Assembly (NCBI GenBank): GCA_937967345.1
Contig: CALBTN010000169.1
Location: forward strand, 1 to 12,400
Direction of reading: 5' to 3'
From: an uncultured Rubrivivax sp.
GTDB taxonomy: Bacteria > Pseudomonadota > Gammaproteobacteria > Burkholderiales > Burkholderiaceae_C
Length of the DNA stretch: 12,400 nt
Shown here: one piece after another, positions 1 to 6,966 of the stretch
Layout of the letters: every line of letters starts with the position of its first letter
Numbering within the stretch: position 1 is the stretch's first letter
Position numbers and translations under genes: made by a program
Notes under the pieces: generated by a model
Databases searched by the model: none
The model's input: only the letters and a program-made list of their open reading frames with translations
What the model was told of the DNA's origin: nothing

Positions 1-331
1 GCAGCACACGGCCGGGCTGGTCGGGCTCGCCGGCCTCGCCAGCACCGGCCTCCTGCACCTGCCAGTACAGGCCCGAGTACGGCCGGCTCCAGCGCGGGTC
101 GCTCAGCCGCGCGGCATCGACCTGCGGCCGGCCGTCGGCGTCGGCGTCCAGGTTGGCCACCACCTGGTCGAGCTGCTGCGTCAGCGCGGCAACGAACTGG
201 CGCTGCACATGCTGGCGGAACAACCCCGACAGCGCCCAGCCGGCCAGCAGCAACGCCACCGCCACCGCGGCCAAAGTGGCGCCCAGCAGCCGCCGGTGCA
301 GCGACGGCGCTGTGGTGGTCCTGGCGTTCAC
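1..331 (-). CDS. Sensor histidine kinase, N-terminal part (runs off left edge)
   Basis: Membrane sensor kinase, presumed partner of the adjacent response regulator. About 110 residues are visible if translation starts at the GTG at 331. They show a basic start, one hydrophobic membrane helix at about residues 15-37, then a periplasmic stretch with the segment DPRWSRPYSGLYWQV (78-92), which resembles the sensor region of QseC/PhoQ-like kinases. The second membrane helix, HAMP domain, phospho-acceptor histidine and ATPase domain would lie beyond the window. The start is uncertain: in-frame GTG codons at 355 and 367 are alternatives, none has a strong ribosome binding site, and no in-frame ATG lies between 331 and the regulator's stop codon. 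It is downstream of the regulator on the same strand, so co-transcription is expected. The kinase assignment rests on context and the N-terminal pattern, since no catalytic domain is visible. Confidence 0.8.
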   Translation of the reverse strand, partial: MNARTTTAPSLHRRLLGATLAAVAVALLLAGWALSGLFRQHVQRQFVAALTQQLDQVVANLDADADGRPQVDAARLSDPRWSRPYSGLYWQVQEAGAGEAGEPDQPGRVL

Positions 332-449
332 CGTGCCGCCCGCGGTCCGGCGCACCGAACGCCGCACGACCGGCAGCAACCCGCTGCGCTCGCGTGAGGC
401 TGGCGCGCCGCGCGCCGCGGCGCCGCTGATCGGCGGCGCCCGCTGCCGC

Positions 450-1112
450 TCATTCGCCCGCCGCCAGCCGGTAACCCATGCCGCGCACGGTGTCGATCGC
501 CCCCGGTGGCAGCTTGCGCCGCAGCCGGCCGATGAAGACCTCGATCGTGTTGGAGTCGCGGTCGAAGTCCTGTGCGTACAGGTGCTCGGTCAGCTCGATG
601 CGCGACACCGTCTGCCCCGGGCGGTGCATCAGGTAGGCCAGCAGCCGGTGCTCGTGCGCGGTCAGCAGCACCGGCTGGCCGTGCACGCTGACGCCGCCGC
701 TGCGCGTGTCGAGTTCGATTGCGCCACAGCGCAGCAGCGGCGAGGCCAGCCCCTGCGCGCGCCGGATCAGCGCGCGCAGCCGCGCCAGCAGCTCCTGCGG
801 GTGGAAGGGTTTGGTCAGGTAGTCGTCGGCGCCGGCGTCGATGCCGGCGACCTTGTCGTGCCAGGCGTCGCGCGCGGTCAGGATCAGCACCGGCATCGCG
901 CAGCCGGCCGCGCGCCAGCGCTGCAGCACGCTCAGGCCATCGAGCTGCGGCAGCCCGAGGTCGAGCACCACCGCGTCGTAGGGCTCGGTGCCGCCCAGGT
1001 GCAGCGCGTCGATGCCGTTGTCGGCCGCGTCCACCGCGTAGCCGGCCTGCTGCAGCGCGCTGTGCAACTGGCCGCGCAGCGTCGGATCGTCCTCGACCAG
1101 CAGCAGCCTCAC
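450..1112 (-). CDS. OmpR-family two-component response regulator
   Basis: DNA-binding response regulator of 220 residues, the usual length for the OmpR/PhoB family. The receiver domain (1-about 115) has the acidic pocket E7-D8, phospho-acceptor D51 (VVLDLGLP), T79 and K101 (LTKPF). The winged-helix domain (about 125-217) contains the recognition-helix segment RDSNTIEVFIGRLRRKL and ends in VRGMGYRL, as in QseB/PmrA-type regulators. The start is GTG at 1112. It overlaps the stop of the upstream PepSY gene in a GTGA tetranucleotide (1109-1112), so translation is probably coupled. It should be phosphorylated by the kinase encoded next on the same strand. I do not assign a specific regulon; QseB, PmrA or TctD-like are all possible subgroup names. 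Confidence 0.95.
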   Translation of the reverse strand: MRLLLVEDDPTLRGQLHSALQQAGYAVDAADNGIDALHLGGTEPYDAVVLDLGLPQLDGLSVLQRWRAAGCAMPVLILTARDAWHDKVAGIDAGADDYLTKPFHPQELLARLRALIRRAQGLASPLLRCGAIELDTRSGGVSVHGQPVLLTAHEHRLLAYLMHRPGQTVSRIELTEHLYAQDFDRDSNTIEVFIGRLRRKLPPGAIDTVRGMGYRLAAGE

Positions 1113-1456
1113 GGCGGTGCCTTTCGCGAGTGGCGCTTTTCCTTGGCCTCGAGCACCTCGCCGCTGCGCGCGTCGACCTCGAGCTTCAGCAACCGCCCGT
1201 CGGGCTGCAGCACGCGCAACTCATAGACCCAGCGGCCATCCTCGCGCTCGAGCTCGACCTTCAACACCTGCCCCGGGTGGCTGCGCTGCAGCCGCTCGAG
1301 CAGCACCATCAGCGGCATCACCTCGCCGGCTTGCAGCGCGGCGCGGGCCTGGTCCTGGTCAGAGCGCTCCCCGGCGCGCGGCGCGCTGGCCAGCAGCACC
1401 GCCGCGAGCACGGCGGCCGATGCTGCGATGCGAGTGAAACGCAAGCCGTGGCCCAT
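1109..1456 (-). CDS. Exported PepSY-domain protein
   Basis: Small secreted or periplasmic protein of 115 residues. Residues 1-28 form a signal peptide: a basic start, then the hydrophobic run IAASAAVLAAVLLASA. Residues about 33-104 fit a PepSY domain: an N-terminal helix, then paired strands containing VLKVELEREDGRWVYELRVL and LLKLEVDARSGEVL, the typical ending of this fold. PepSY proteins are thought to inhibit peptidases or modulate envelope sensors. Here it lies first in a cluster with a regulator and kinase, which suggests an accessory role in sensing or a target of that system (inference). The C-terminus is basic (KEKRHSRK). No Shine-Dalgarno sequence precedes the ATG. Instead a perfect inverted repeat abuts it. 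Confidence 0.85.
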   Translation of the reverse strand: MGHGLRFTRIAASAAVLAAVLLASAPRAGERSDQDQARAALQAGEVMPLMVLLERLQRSHPGQVLKVELEREDGRWVYELRVLQPDGRLLKLEVDARSGEVLEAKEKRHSRKAPP

Positions 1457-1473
1457 GCGCCGATTGTCGGCGC
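1457..1473. repeat. Inverted repeat abutting the PepSY gene start
   Basis: The sequence GCGCCGA-TTG-TCGGCGC is a perfect 7-base inverted repeat with a 3-base loop. It lies immediately next to the ATG of the PepSY gene, which reads leftward from 1456. In mRNA it would form a hairpin exactly where a ribosome binding site would normally lie; as DNA it could be an operator. No function is proven, and short GC palindromes are common in such DNA. Confidence 0.5.
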
Positions 1474-1527
1474 GCGGCCTGAACCCACGATGAACGGCCG
1501 CGGCCGCCCTGAAAGCTCGGCTCAGCG

Positions 1528-2661
1528 TCAGCCGCGCAGCGCGGCGTCCAGCGCGCGCTCGAAGCTGGCGACGGTGCGGTCCGGGTTCTTCAGCTTGTCC
1601 AGCCCGAACAGCCCGATGCGGAAGGTCTTGAAGTCGGCACCCTCGTCGCAGGCCAGCGGCACGCCGGCGGCGATCTGCAGCCCCTGCTTGATGAAGGCCT
1701 GCGTGTTGTGGAAGTCGTCGCGCGCGGTGTAGCTGACGATCACGCACGGCGCCTGAAAGCCCGGCGCGGCCACGCTGGCGATGCCGCGCGCCTCGAGCAG
1801 CGCGCGCACGCGCGCGCCGATCTGCTGCTGCGCCGCCTTGGCCTGGGCAAGACCCATGGCCGCGGTCTCCTGCATCGCGTCGCGCAACTGCGCCAGACCG
1901 TCGGTGGGCAGCGTGGCGTGGTAGGCGTTCTTGGCCTGCTCGTGCGTTTCCATGATGGACAGCCACTTCTTCAGGTCCATCGAGAAGCTGGTGCTCGTCG
2001 TGCCGTCGATGCGCGCGCGCGCTTCGTCGCCCAGCATCACCAGCCCGGCGCAGGGCGTGCTGCTCCAGCCTTTTTGCGGCGCGCTGACCAGGATGTCGAC
2101 GCCGGTGGCCTTCATGTCGACCCACATCGCGCCCGAGGCCACGCAGTCCAGCACGAACAACCCGCCGTGCGCGTGCACCGCGTCGGCCACCGCGCGCAGG
2201 TAGTCGTCAGGCAAGATCATGCCGGCCGAGGTCTCGACGTGCGGCGCGAACACCACGTCGGGCTTGAACTCGCGGATCAGCGCTTGCACCTCGGCGATCG
2301 GCGCCGGCGCGAATGCGGCCTGCGCACCCGCCTCGGCGCGCCGCGCCTTCAGCACGCGCGCTTCGCTCGGGATCGCGCCCATCTCGAAGATCTGGCTCCA
2401 GCGGTAGCTGAACCAGCCGTTGCGGATCACCAGCACCTTCTTGCCGCTGGCGAACTGCCGCGCCACCGCCTCCATGCCGAAGCTGCCGCTGCCGGGCACG
2501 ACGATGCTGGAACGCGCGCCGTAGGCCTGTTTCAGCAGCGCCGACACGTCCTGCATCACGCGCTGGAAGCGCTGCGCCATGTGGTTCAGCGCGCGGTCGG
2601 TGTAGACCACCGAGTATTCGAGCAGGCCGTCGGGATCGACGTGGTTCAACAGTGCGGGCAT
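1528..2661 (-). CDS. Class V PLP-dependent aminotransferase (alanine/serine-glyoxylate type)
   Basis: Cytosolic fold-type I PLP enzyme of 377 residues, close to the usual size of the alanine-glyoxylate / serine-pyruvate aminotransferase group. Visible motifs are the phosphate-contacting loop PGSGSFGMEAVA (56-67), HVETSAG (141-147), the PLP-nitrogen aspartate in FVLDCVASGAMWVD (D172), and the Schiff-base lysine in SAPQKGW (K197). The ATG at 2661 was chosen because AGGAA (complement of 2667-2671) precedes it by 5 bases; an in-frame GTG at 2685 would add eight residues and lacks such a site. It probably moves an amino group between alanine or serine and a 2-oxo acid such as glyoxylate. The true substrate cannot be told, and related cysteine desulfurase-like or phosphonate-pathway enzymes share the fold. 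It is transcribed divergently from the aminopeptidase gene. Confidence 0.92.
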   Translation of the reverse strand: MPALLNHVDPDGLLEYSVVYTDRALNHMAQRFQRVMQDVSALLKQAYGARSSIVVPGSGSFGMEAVARQFASGKKVLVIRNGWFSYRWSQIFEMGAIPSEARVLKARRAEAGAQAAFAPAPIAEVQALIREFKPDVVFAPHVETSAGMILPDDYLRAVADAVHAHGGLFVLDCVASGAMWVDMKATGVDILVSAPQKGWSSTPCAGLVMLGDEARARIDGTTSTSFSMDLKKWLSIMETHEQAKNAYHATLPTDGLAQLRDAMQETAAMGLAQAKAAQQQIGARVRALLEARGIASVAAPGFQAPCVIVSYTARDDFHNTQAFIKQGLQIAAGVPLACDEGADFKTFRIGLFGLDKLKNPDRTVASFERALDAALRG

Positions 2662-2666
2662 GGTGG

Positions 2667-2671
2667 TTCCT
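2667..2671 (-). promoter_or_regulatory. Ribosome binding site of the aminotransferase
   Basis: On the minus strand AGGAA lies 5 bases before the ATG at 2661. It favours this start over the in-frame GTG at 2685. Confidence 0.7.
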
Positions 2672-2766
2672 GGTGAGGGCCGCACGCGGCGGCGGCGTGG
2701 CGCAGCGGCGTGCGGCGGCGGTCGGGCAACCCGGCGAGGTTAGCAGCGCCGCATGCCCGCCCCGGC

Positions 2767-2794
2767 GGTACAAGTGCATGCCCCTACCTAGAAT
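2767..2794 (+). promoter_or_regulatory. Candidate sigma-70 promoter for the aminopeptidase gene
   Basis: TAGAAT at 2789-2794 matches five of six bases of the consensus -10 box. A weak -35 candidate, GGTACA (2767-2772, three of six bases), lies 16 bases upstream. Transcription would begin about 25 bases before the ATG at 2827. The element stands in an otherwise GC-rich 165-base divergent intergenic region (2662-2826). The -10 match is good and the -35 match is poor. Confidence 0.4.
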
Positions 2795-2816
2795 GCGCCG
2801 CACCCCCCGCACTTGC

Positions 2817-2820
2817 AGGA
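2817..2820 (+). promoter_or_regulatory. Ribosome binding site of the aminopeptidase
   Basis: AGGA lies 6 bases before the ATG at 2827. It supports that start over the longer in-frame extension that begins at 2710. Confidence 0.6.
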
Positions 2821-2826
2821 TCGCCG

Positions 2827-4638
2827 ATGGACACCCGCACCCACCCGTGGCCGATGCGCCTGCAGCGGCTGCGCGACGAGCTGGCGCGCAGCGGCGTGCA
2901 CGCGCTGCTGGTGCCCAGCAGCGACCCGCACCTGTCGGAGTACCTGCCGGCGCGCTGGCAGGCGCGGCAATGGCTGTGCGGCTTTACCGGGTCGATGGGC
3001 ACGCTGGTGGTCGGCCGCGACCGCGCCGCGCTGTTCGCCGACGCCCGCTACTGGGTGCAGGCCGAAAAGCAGCTGGCCGGCAGCGGCGTGGAGCTGGTGC
3101 GCATCGCCTCGGCGGCGTCCAGCGCGCATCTGGACTGGCTGGTCGAGCAACTGCCGCGCGGCAGCGTGGTCGCGGTCGACGCCCAGGTGCTGGGCGTGGC
3201 CGCGGCGCAGGCGCTGCAGGCGCGGCTGGATGCCGCCGGCATCGCGCTGCGCACCGCGCCCGACCTGCTGCAGGCCGTCTGGCCCGACCGCCCGGCTCTG
3301 CCGCTGCAGCCGCTGTACGCGCACCGCGCGCCGCAGGCGGCGCAGCCGCGCGCGGCCAAGCTGGCGCAGCTGCGCGAGGCAATGGCGCGCCACGGCGCGA
3401 GCCACCATTTCGTGTCGACGCTGGACGACATCGCCTGGCTGACCAACCTGCGCGGCAGCGACGTCGAATACAACCCGGTGTTCGTCGCCCACCTGCTGCT
3501 GGACCTCACTGGCGCGACGCTGTTCGTCGGCGAACTCAAGGTCGGCGACGGACTGCGCGGCGAGCTCGCCGCCGACGGCGTGCGGCTCGCCCCCTACGGC
3601 GCCGCGGCCGCCGCGCTGGCGGCGCTGGGCAGCGGCGACGTGCTGCTGCTCGACCCCAAGCGCACGACGCTGGGCTTCAGGCAGCAGCTCGGCGCCGGCT
3701 GCCGCGTGGTCGAGGCGATCAACCCGAGCACGCTGCTGAAAAGCCGCAAGAGCGACGCCGAGGCCGAGTTCATCCGCCAGACCATGCTCGACGACGGCGC
3801 GGCGATGTGCGAGTTCTACGCCGGCTTCGAAGCCGCGCTGTCCAACGGCGAGCACCTGAGCGAGCTCGACATCGACCAGCGGCTGAGCGCGGCGCGCGCG
3901 CGGCGCAGCGGCTTCGTCGGCCTGAGCTTTGCCACCATCGCCGCCTGGCAGGCCAACGGCGCGATGCCGCACTACCGCGCCACGCCCGAGTCCTTCGCGC
4001 TGATCGAAGGCGACGGGCTGCTGCTGATCGACTCGGGCGCGCAATACCTGGGCGGCACCACCGACATCACCCGGGTCTGGCCGATCGGGCGGGTCACGCC
4101 GGCGATGCAGCGCGACTACAGCCTGGTGCTCAAGGGCATGATGGCCCTGAGCCGCACCCGCTTTGCGCGCGGCACGCCCGCGCCGATGCTCGACGCGATC
4201 GCGCGCGCGCCGCTGTGGCAGCAGGGGCTGGACTTCGGCCACGGCACCGGCCACGGCGTGGGCTACTTCCTGAACGTGCACGAAGGCCCGCAGACCATCA
4301 GCCGCACCACCCCCGATGCCAGCATGGCGATGGAGCCGGGCATGGTGACCTCGATCGAACCCGGCGTGTACCGCCCCGGGCAGTGGGGCGTGCGCATCGA
4401 GAACCTGGTGCTGAACGTGCCGGCGGCCACGCCCGAGGGCGACAGCTTCGGCGAGATGCTCGAGTTCGAGACGTTGACGCTGTGCCCGATCGACACCCGC
4501 TGCATCGATCGCGCGCTGCTGCGCGACGACGAGGTCGACTGGCTCAACGCCTACCACGCCACCGTGCTGGAACGCCTGGCGCCGCGCGTCACCGGCGCCG
4601 CGCTCGACTGGCTGCATCGGCGCTGCCGGCCGATTTGA
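2827..4638 (+). CDS. Aminopeptidase P family (M24B) Xaa-Pro aminopeptidase, three-domain form
   Basis: Metallopeptidase of 603 residues that removes the N-terminal residue from peptides with proline in second position; probably cytosolic, with no signal peptide. It has the three-domain layout of human XPNPEP1-type enzymes rather than the shorter E. coli PepP (about 440 residues). The first creatinase-like domain is at about 8-155, the second at about 175-305 and the catalytic pita-bread domain at about 310-540, followed by the C-terminal tail typical of the long form. The five metal ligands are present: D402 (LLIDSG), D413 (TTDITR), H476 (GHGTGHGVG), E511 (SIEPGVY) and E525 (RIENL). NVHEGP (483-488) is also conserved. 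The ATG at 2827 has AGGA 6 bases upstream. It is divergent from the aminotransferase and 45 bases upstream of the sugar kinase on the same strand. It is often annotated pepP in bacteria, but I leave the symbol open because of the long architecture. Confidence 0.96.
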   Translation: MDTRTHPWPMRLQRLRDELARSGVHALLVPSSDPHLSEYLPARWQARQWLCGFTGSMGTLVVGRDRAALFADARYWVQAEKQLAGSGVELVRIASAASSAHLDWLVEQLPRGSVVAVDAQVLGVAAAQALQARLDAAGIALRTAPDLLQAVWPDRPALPLQPLYAHRAPQAAQPRAAKLAQLREAMARHGASHHFVSTLDDIAWLTNLRGSDVEYNPVFVAHLLLDLTGATLFVGELKVGDGLRGELAADGVRLAPYGAAAAALAALGSGDVLLLDPKRTTLGFRQQLGAGCRVVEAINPSTLLKSRKSDAEAEFIRQTMLDDGAAMCEFYAGFEAALSNGEHLSELDIDQRLSAARARRSGFVGLSFATIAAWQANGAMPHYRATPESFALIEGDGLLLIDSGAQYLGGTTDITRVWPIGRVTPAMQRDYSLVLKGMMALSRTRFARGTPAPMLDAIARAPLWQQGLDFGHGTGHGVGYFLNVHEGPQTISRTTPDASMAMEPGMVTSIEPGVYRPGQWGVRIENLVLNVPAATPEGDSFGEMLEFETLTLCPIDTRCIDRALLRDDEVDWLNAYHATVLERLAPRVTGAALDWLHRRCRPI

Positions 4639-4683
4639 CACGGCCCGGCCGCAACCACCGCGGCTGACGCCGAGCCCGCCGCC

Positions 4684-5661
4684 ATGGCCGATCCGCACGC
4701 GCTGGGCATCGACCTGGGCGGCAGCAAGATCGAGGCGGTGCTGATCTCGGCGCAGGGCCGCGAGCTGTGGCGCCAGCGCGTGCCCACACCGTCCGGCGAC
4801 TACGAGGCCACCTTGCAGGCGATCGCCGCACTGGTGGGCCAGGCGCGCGCGGCGGCCGGCACCGCCTGCAGCATCGGCCTGGGCGCGCCGGGCAGCCTGA
4901 CGCCGGCCGGGCGCATTAAGAACGCCAACTCGCTGTGCCTGAACGGCCAGCCGCTGCAGGCCGATCTGCAGCGCCTGCTGCACCAGCCGGTGCGCGTGGC
5001 CAACGACGCCAACTGCCTGGCCTTGTCCGAAGCCACCGACGGCGCCGCGGCCGGCGCGGCGGTGGTGTTCGCGGCGATCCTGGGCACCGGCGTCGGTGCG
5101 GGCATCGCGGTGCACGGCCGCGTGCTCAGCGGGCCCAACGGCTTGGCCGGCGAATGGGGCCACAACCCGCTGCCCTGGGCGGTGGCGGGCGCGGACCCGC
5201 TGTTCGACTGTTATTGCGGGCGGCAGGGCTGCATCGAGACGCTGCTCAGCGGCCCGGCGCTGGCGCGCGAGCACCGCCTCTTCGGTATCCGATCCGGCGC
5301 CGCGCCGGCAACGCCGGCCGAGCCAATTGGCGCCGCGCAGATCGCCGCTGCGGCCCGTGCCGGCGATGCCGCCTGCGAAGCCACGCTGCAGCGCTACTGC
5401 ACGCGGCTGGCGCGCGCGCTGGCCGGCGTGATCAACCTGCTGGACCCCGATGTCATCGTGCTCGGCGGCGGCCTGTCGCGCATCGGCTTGCTGTACCAGC
5501 AGGTGCCGCGGCTTTGGCGGCAGTGGGTCTTTGCCGCGGGCGCCACCGATCCGGTGCGCACCCGGCTCGTGCCCAGCCAGCACGGCGACGCCTCGGGCGT
5601 GCGCGGTGCAGCCTGGTTGTGGCGCGATGCGCGGCAGGCGGGTCGAGCCATGCCGGGCTGA
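4684..5661 (+). CDS. mak: ROK-family fructokinase (Mak-like)
   Basis: Cytosolic sugar kinase of 325 residues that would phosphorylate fructose (possibly mannose) with ATP. The ATP-binding motif GIDLGGSK is at 8-15 and the catalytic aspartate D108 sits in VANDANCLA. The zinc site of ROK kinases is intact: H160 (GEWGHNPLPW) plus C176, C178 and C183 in CYCGRQGCIET. The segments GHNPLPW, INLLDPDVIVLGGG and HGDASGVRGAAWLW agree closely with E. coli Mak as I remember it, which favours fructokinase over N-acetylglucosamine kinase NagK (which has a different sequence after GH). The ATG at 4684 has only a weak purine-rich stretch upstream. It lies 45 bases after the aminopeptidase stop and may be co-transcribed with it, although no functional link is evident. 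A seven-base inverted repeat follows 22 bases after its stop. Confidence 0.93.
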   Translation: MADPHALGIDLGGSKIEAVLISAQGRELWRQRVPTPSGDYEATLQAIAALVGQARAAAGTACSIGLGAPGSLTPAGRIKNANSLCLNGQPLQADLQRLLHQPVRVANDANCLALSEATDGAAAGAAVVFAAILGTGVGAGIAVHGRVLSGPNGLAGEWGHNPLPWAVAGADPLFDCYCGRQGCIETLLSGPALAREHRLFGIRSGAAPATPAEPIGAAQIAAAARAGDAACEATLQRYCTRLARALAGVINLLDPDVIVLGGGLSRIGLLYQQVPRLWRQWVFAAGATDPVRTRLVPSQHGDASGVRGAAWLWRDARQAGRAMPG

Positions 5662-5683
5662 TCCACGTCGGCCCGATCCATCC

Positions 5684-5705
5684 CGGCCGCGGCGTAAAGC
5701 GGCCG
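5684..5705 (+). terminator. Hairpin after the fructokinase gene (weak terminator candidate)
   Basis: CGGCCGC (5684-5690) and GCGGCCG (5699-5705) can pair as a 7-base GC stem with an 8-base loop containing GTAAA. It is 22 bases after the stop of the kinase and 52 bases before the next start. No T-run follows, only CTTGT, so a factor-independent terminator is not established. It could separate the kinase transcript from the downstream gene series. Confidence 0.3.
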
Positions 5706-5744
5706 CTTGTGCCACAGTCGGCGGCGGGTGTTGCGCCCGACCGC

Positions 5745-5750
5745 AAGGAA
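5745..5750 (+). promoter_or_regulatory. Ribosome binding site of the epimerase-like gene
   Basis: AAGGAA lies 7 bases before the ATG at 5758. It decides for this start over the in-frame codon at 5707, which would add 17 residues rich in arginine. Confidence 0.75.
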
Positions 5751-5757
5751 ATCGCTC

Positions 5758-6867
5758 ATGCAGGCACTGGTCATCGGCGGCACCGGGCCCACCGGGCCCT
5801 TCATCGTCAACGGTCTGCTGGCGCGCGGCTGGCGGGTCGAGATCCTGCACACCGGCCGCCACGAGGTCGACGAGATCCCGCCGCAAGTGGGCCACATCCA
5901 CGTCAGCCCGCACGACCCGGCGGCGCTGGCCGCGGCGGTGGGCGACCGGCGCTGGGACCTGTGCATCGCCACCTACGGCCGGTTGCGCGCCATTGCTGAA
6001 GTCTTCGCCGGCCGGGTCGGGCGCTTCATCTCGGTCGGCGGCGGGCCGGCGTACCTGGGCTACATGAACCCGTTCCTGCACCACCCCGAGGGCCTGCCCG
6101 CGCCCTTGGCCGAGGATGCCCCGCTGGTGACCGACCCGACGCAGGACGAGAAGGGTTTTCGCGTCGCGCGCACCGAAGAGGCGGTGTTTCGCCACCACCC
6201 CGACGCCACGCACTTTCGTTACCCCTTCGTCTACGGCCCGTACCAGGGCGCGCCGCGCGAGTGGATCGTGGTGCGGCGCGTGCTCGACCGGCGCCGCCGC
6301 ATCATCCTGCCCGACGGCGGGCTGACGCTGGACGCCTACGGTTACGCCGAGAACATGGCGCACGCGGTGCTGCTGGCGGTGGACCAGCCCGAACGGGCGC
6401 GCGGCCAGATCTTCAACGCCGCCGACAGCCATGCGTTGAGCCTGCGCGACGTGGTCTGCCACGCCGCCCGCGCGCTGGACTGGGAGTTCGAGATCATCGA
6501 CCTGCCGGCGGCCCTCGCACTGCCCGCGCGGCCCTTGCTGGGCCGCCCGACCACCAGCCACCGGCTGTACGACCTGACCAAGATCCGCTCGCGCCTGGGC
6601 TATCGCGACCTGGTCGCGCCGGCCGAGGCGGTGGCGCGCACCGCGCGCTGGCTCGCCGCGCATCCGCCACCGCCTGCCAGCGGCATCGAGGTGGAAGCCG
6701 TGCTGCAAGACCCCTTCGACTACGCGGCCGAAGACCAGTTGATCGAACGCTGGCAGCACTGCCTGGCCGGGCTGCAGATGCCGGCGTGGCCGACACCCCC
6801 CGGCTACGGCATGGCCTACAGCGGCCCCGGCGGCCGCCCGCGCAGCCAGGCGAGCTTCGCGCCGTAG
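5758..6867 (+). CDS. NAD-dependent epimerase/dehydratase-like protein (atypical extended SDR)
   Basis: Rossmann-fold protein of 369 residues, probably cytosolic. The N-terminus MQALVIGGTGPTG has the glycine-rich nucleotide-binding loop (7-13) of extended short-chain dehydrogenases. Other family signatures are FISVGGG (90-96), YPFVYGPYQ (155-163) and a substrate-domain segment with YAENMAHAVLLAV (196-208) and QIFNAAD (217-223). The usual catalytic Tyr-x3-Lys is not seen. The equivalent segment EKGFRVARTEEAV has F134 and R138, so it may be an atypical SDR with altered chemistry or a binding role. The region after about residue 300 is a proline-rich linker and a C-terminal extension I do not recognise. 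The ATG at 5758 has AAGGAA 7 bases upstream. It is the first gene of a co-directional series with the dehydrogenase, ThDP enzyme and CoA-transferase. The substrate is unknown. Confidence 0.88.
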   Translation: MQALVIGGTGPTGPFIVNGLLARGWRVEILHTGRHEVDEIPPQVGHIHVSPHDPAALAAAVGDRRWDLCIATYGRLRAIAEVFAGRVGRFISVGGGPAYLGYMNPFLHHPEGLPAPLAEDAPLVTDPTQDEKGFRVARTEEAVFRHHPDATHFRYPFVYGPYQGAPREWIVVRRVLDRRRRIILPDGGLTLDAYGYAENMAHAVLLAVDQPERARGQIFNAADSHALSLRDVVCHAARALDWEFEIIDLPAALALPARPLLGRPTTSHRLYDLTKIRSRLGYRDLVAPAEAVARTARWLAAHPPPPASGIEVEAVLQDPFDYAAEDQLIERWQHCLAGLQMPAWPTPPGYGMAYSGPGGRPRSQASFAP

Positions 6868-6966
6868 CGCGGGCCGCGCACCAAACCCGCCGCGCCGCAT
6901 CTGCCACACTTGGGCGCTCGAAGCAGCCAACGCGCGGCGCCAGCGACAACGGCGTTGCCCTACCCG

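Noticed and set aside
2652..4667. A 671-codon plus-strand frame overlapping the aminopeptidase
   Set aside because: An Arg/Ala-rich shadow frame. The metal ligands and domain order of the M24 peptidase are in the other frame.
4684..5661. N-acetylglucosamine kinase (NagK) for the ROK kinase
   Set aside because: The GHNPLPW and CYCGRQGC context and the C-terminal HGDASGVRGAAWLW agree with fructokinase Mak rather than NagK.
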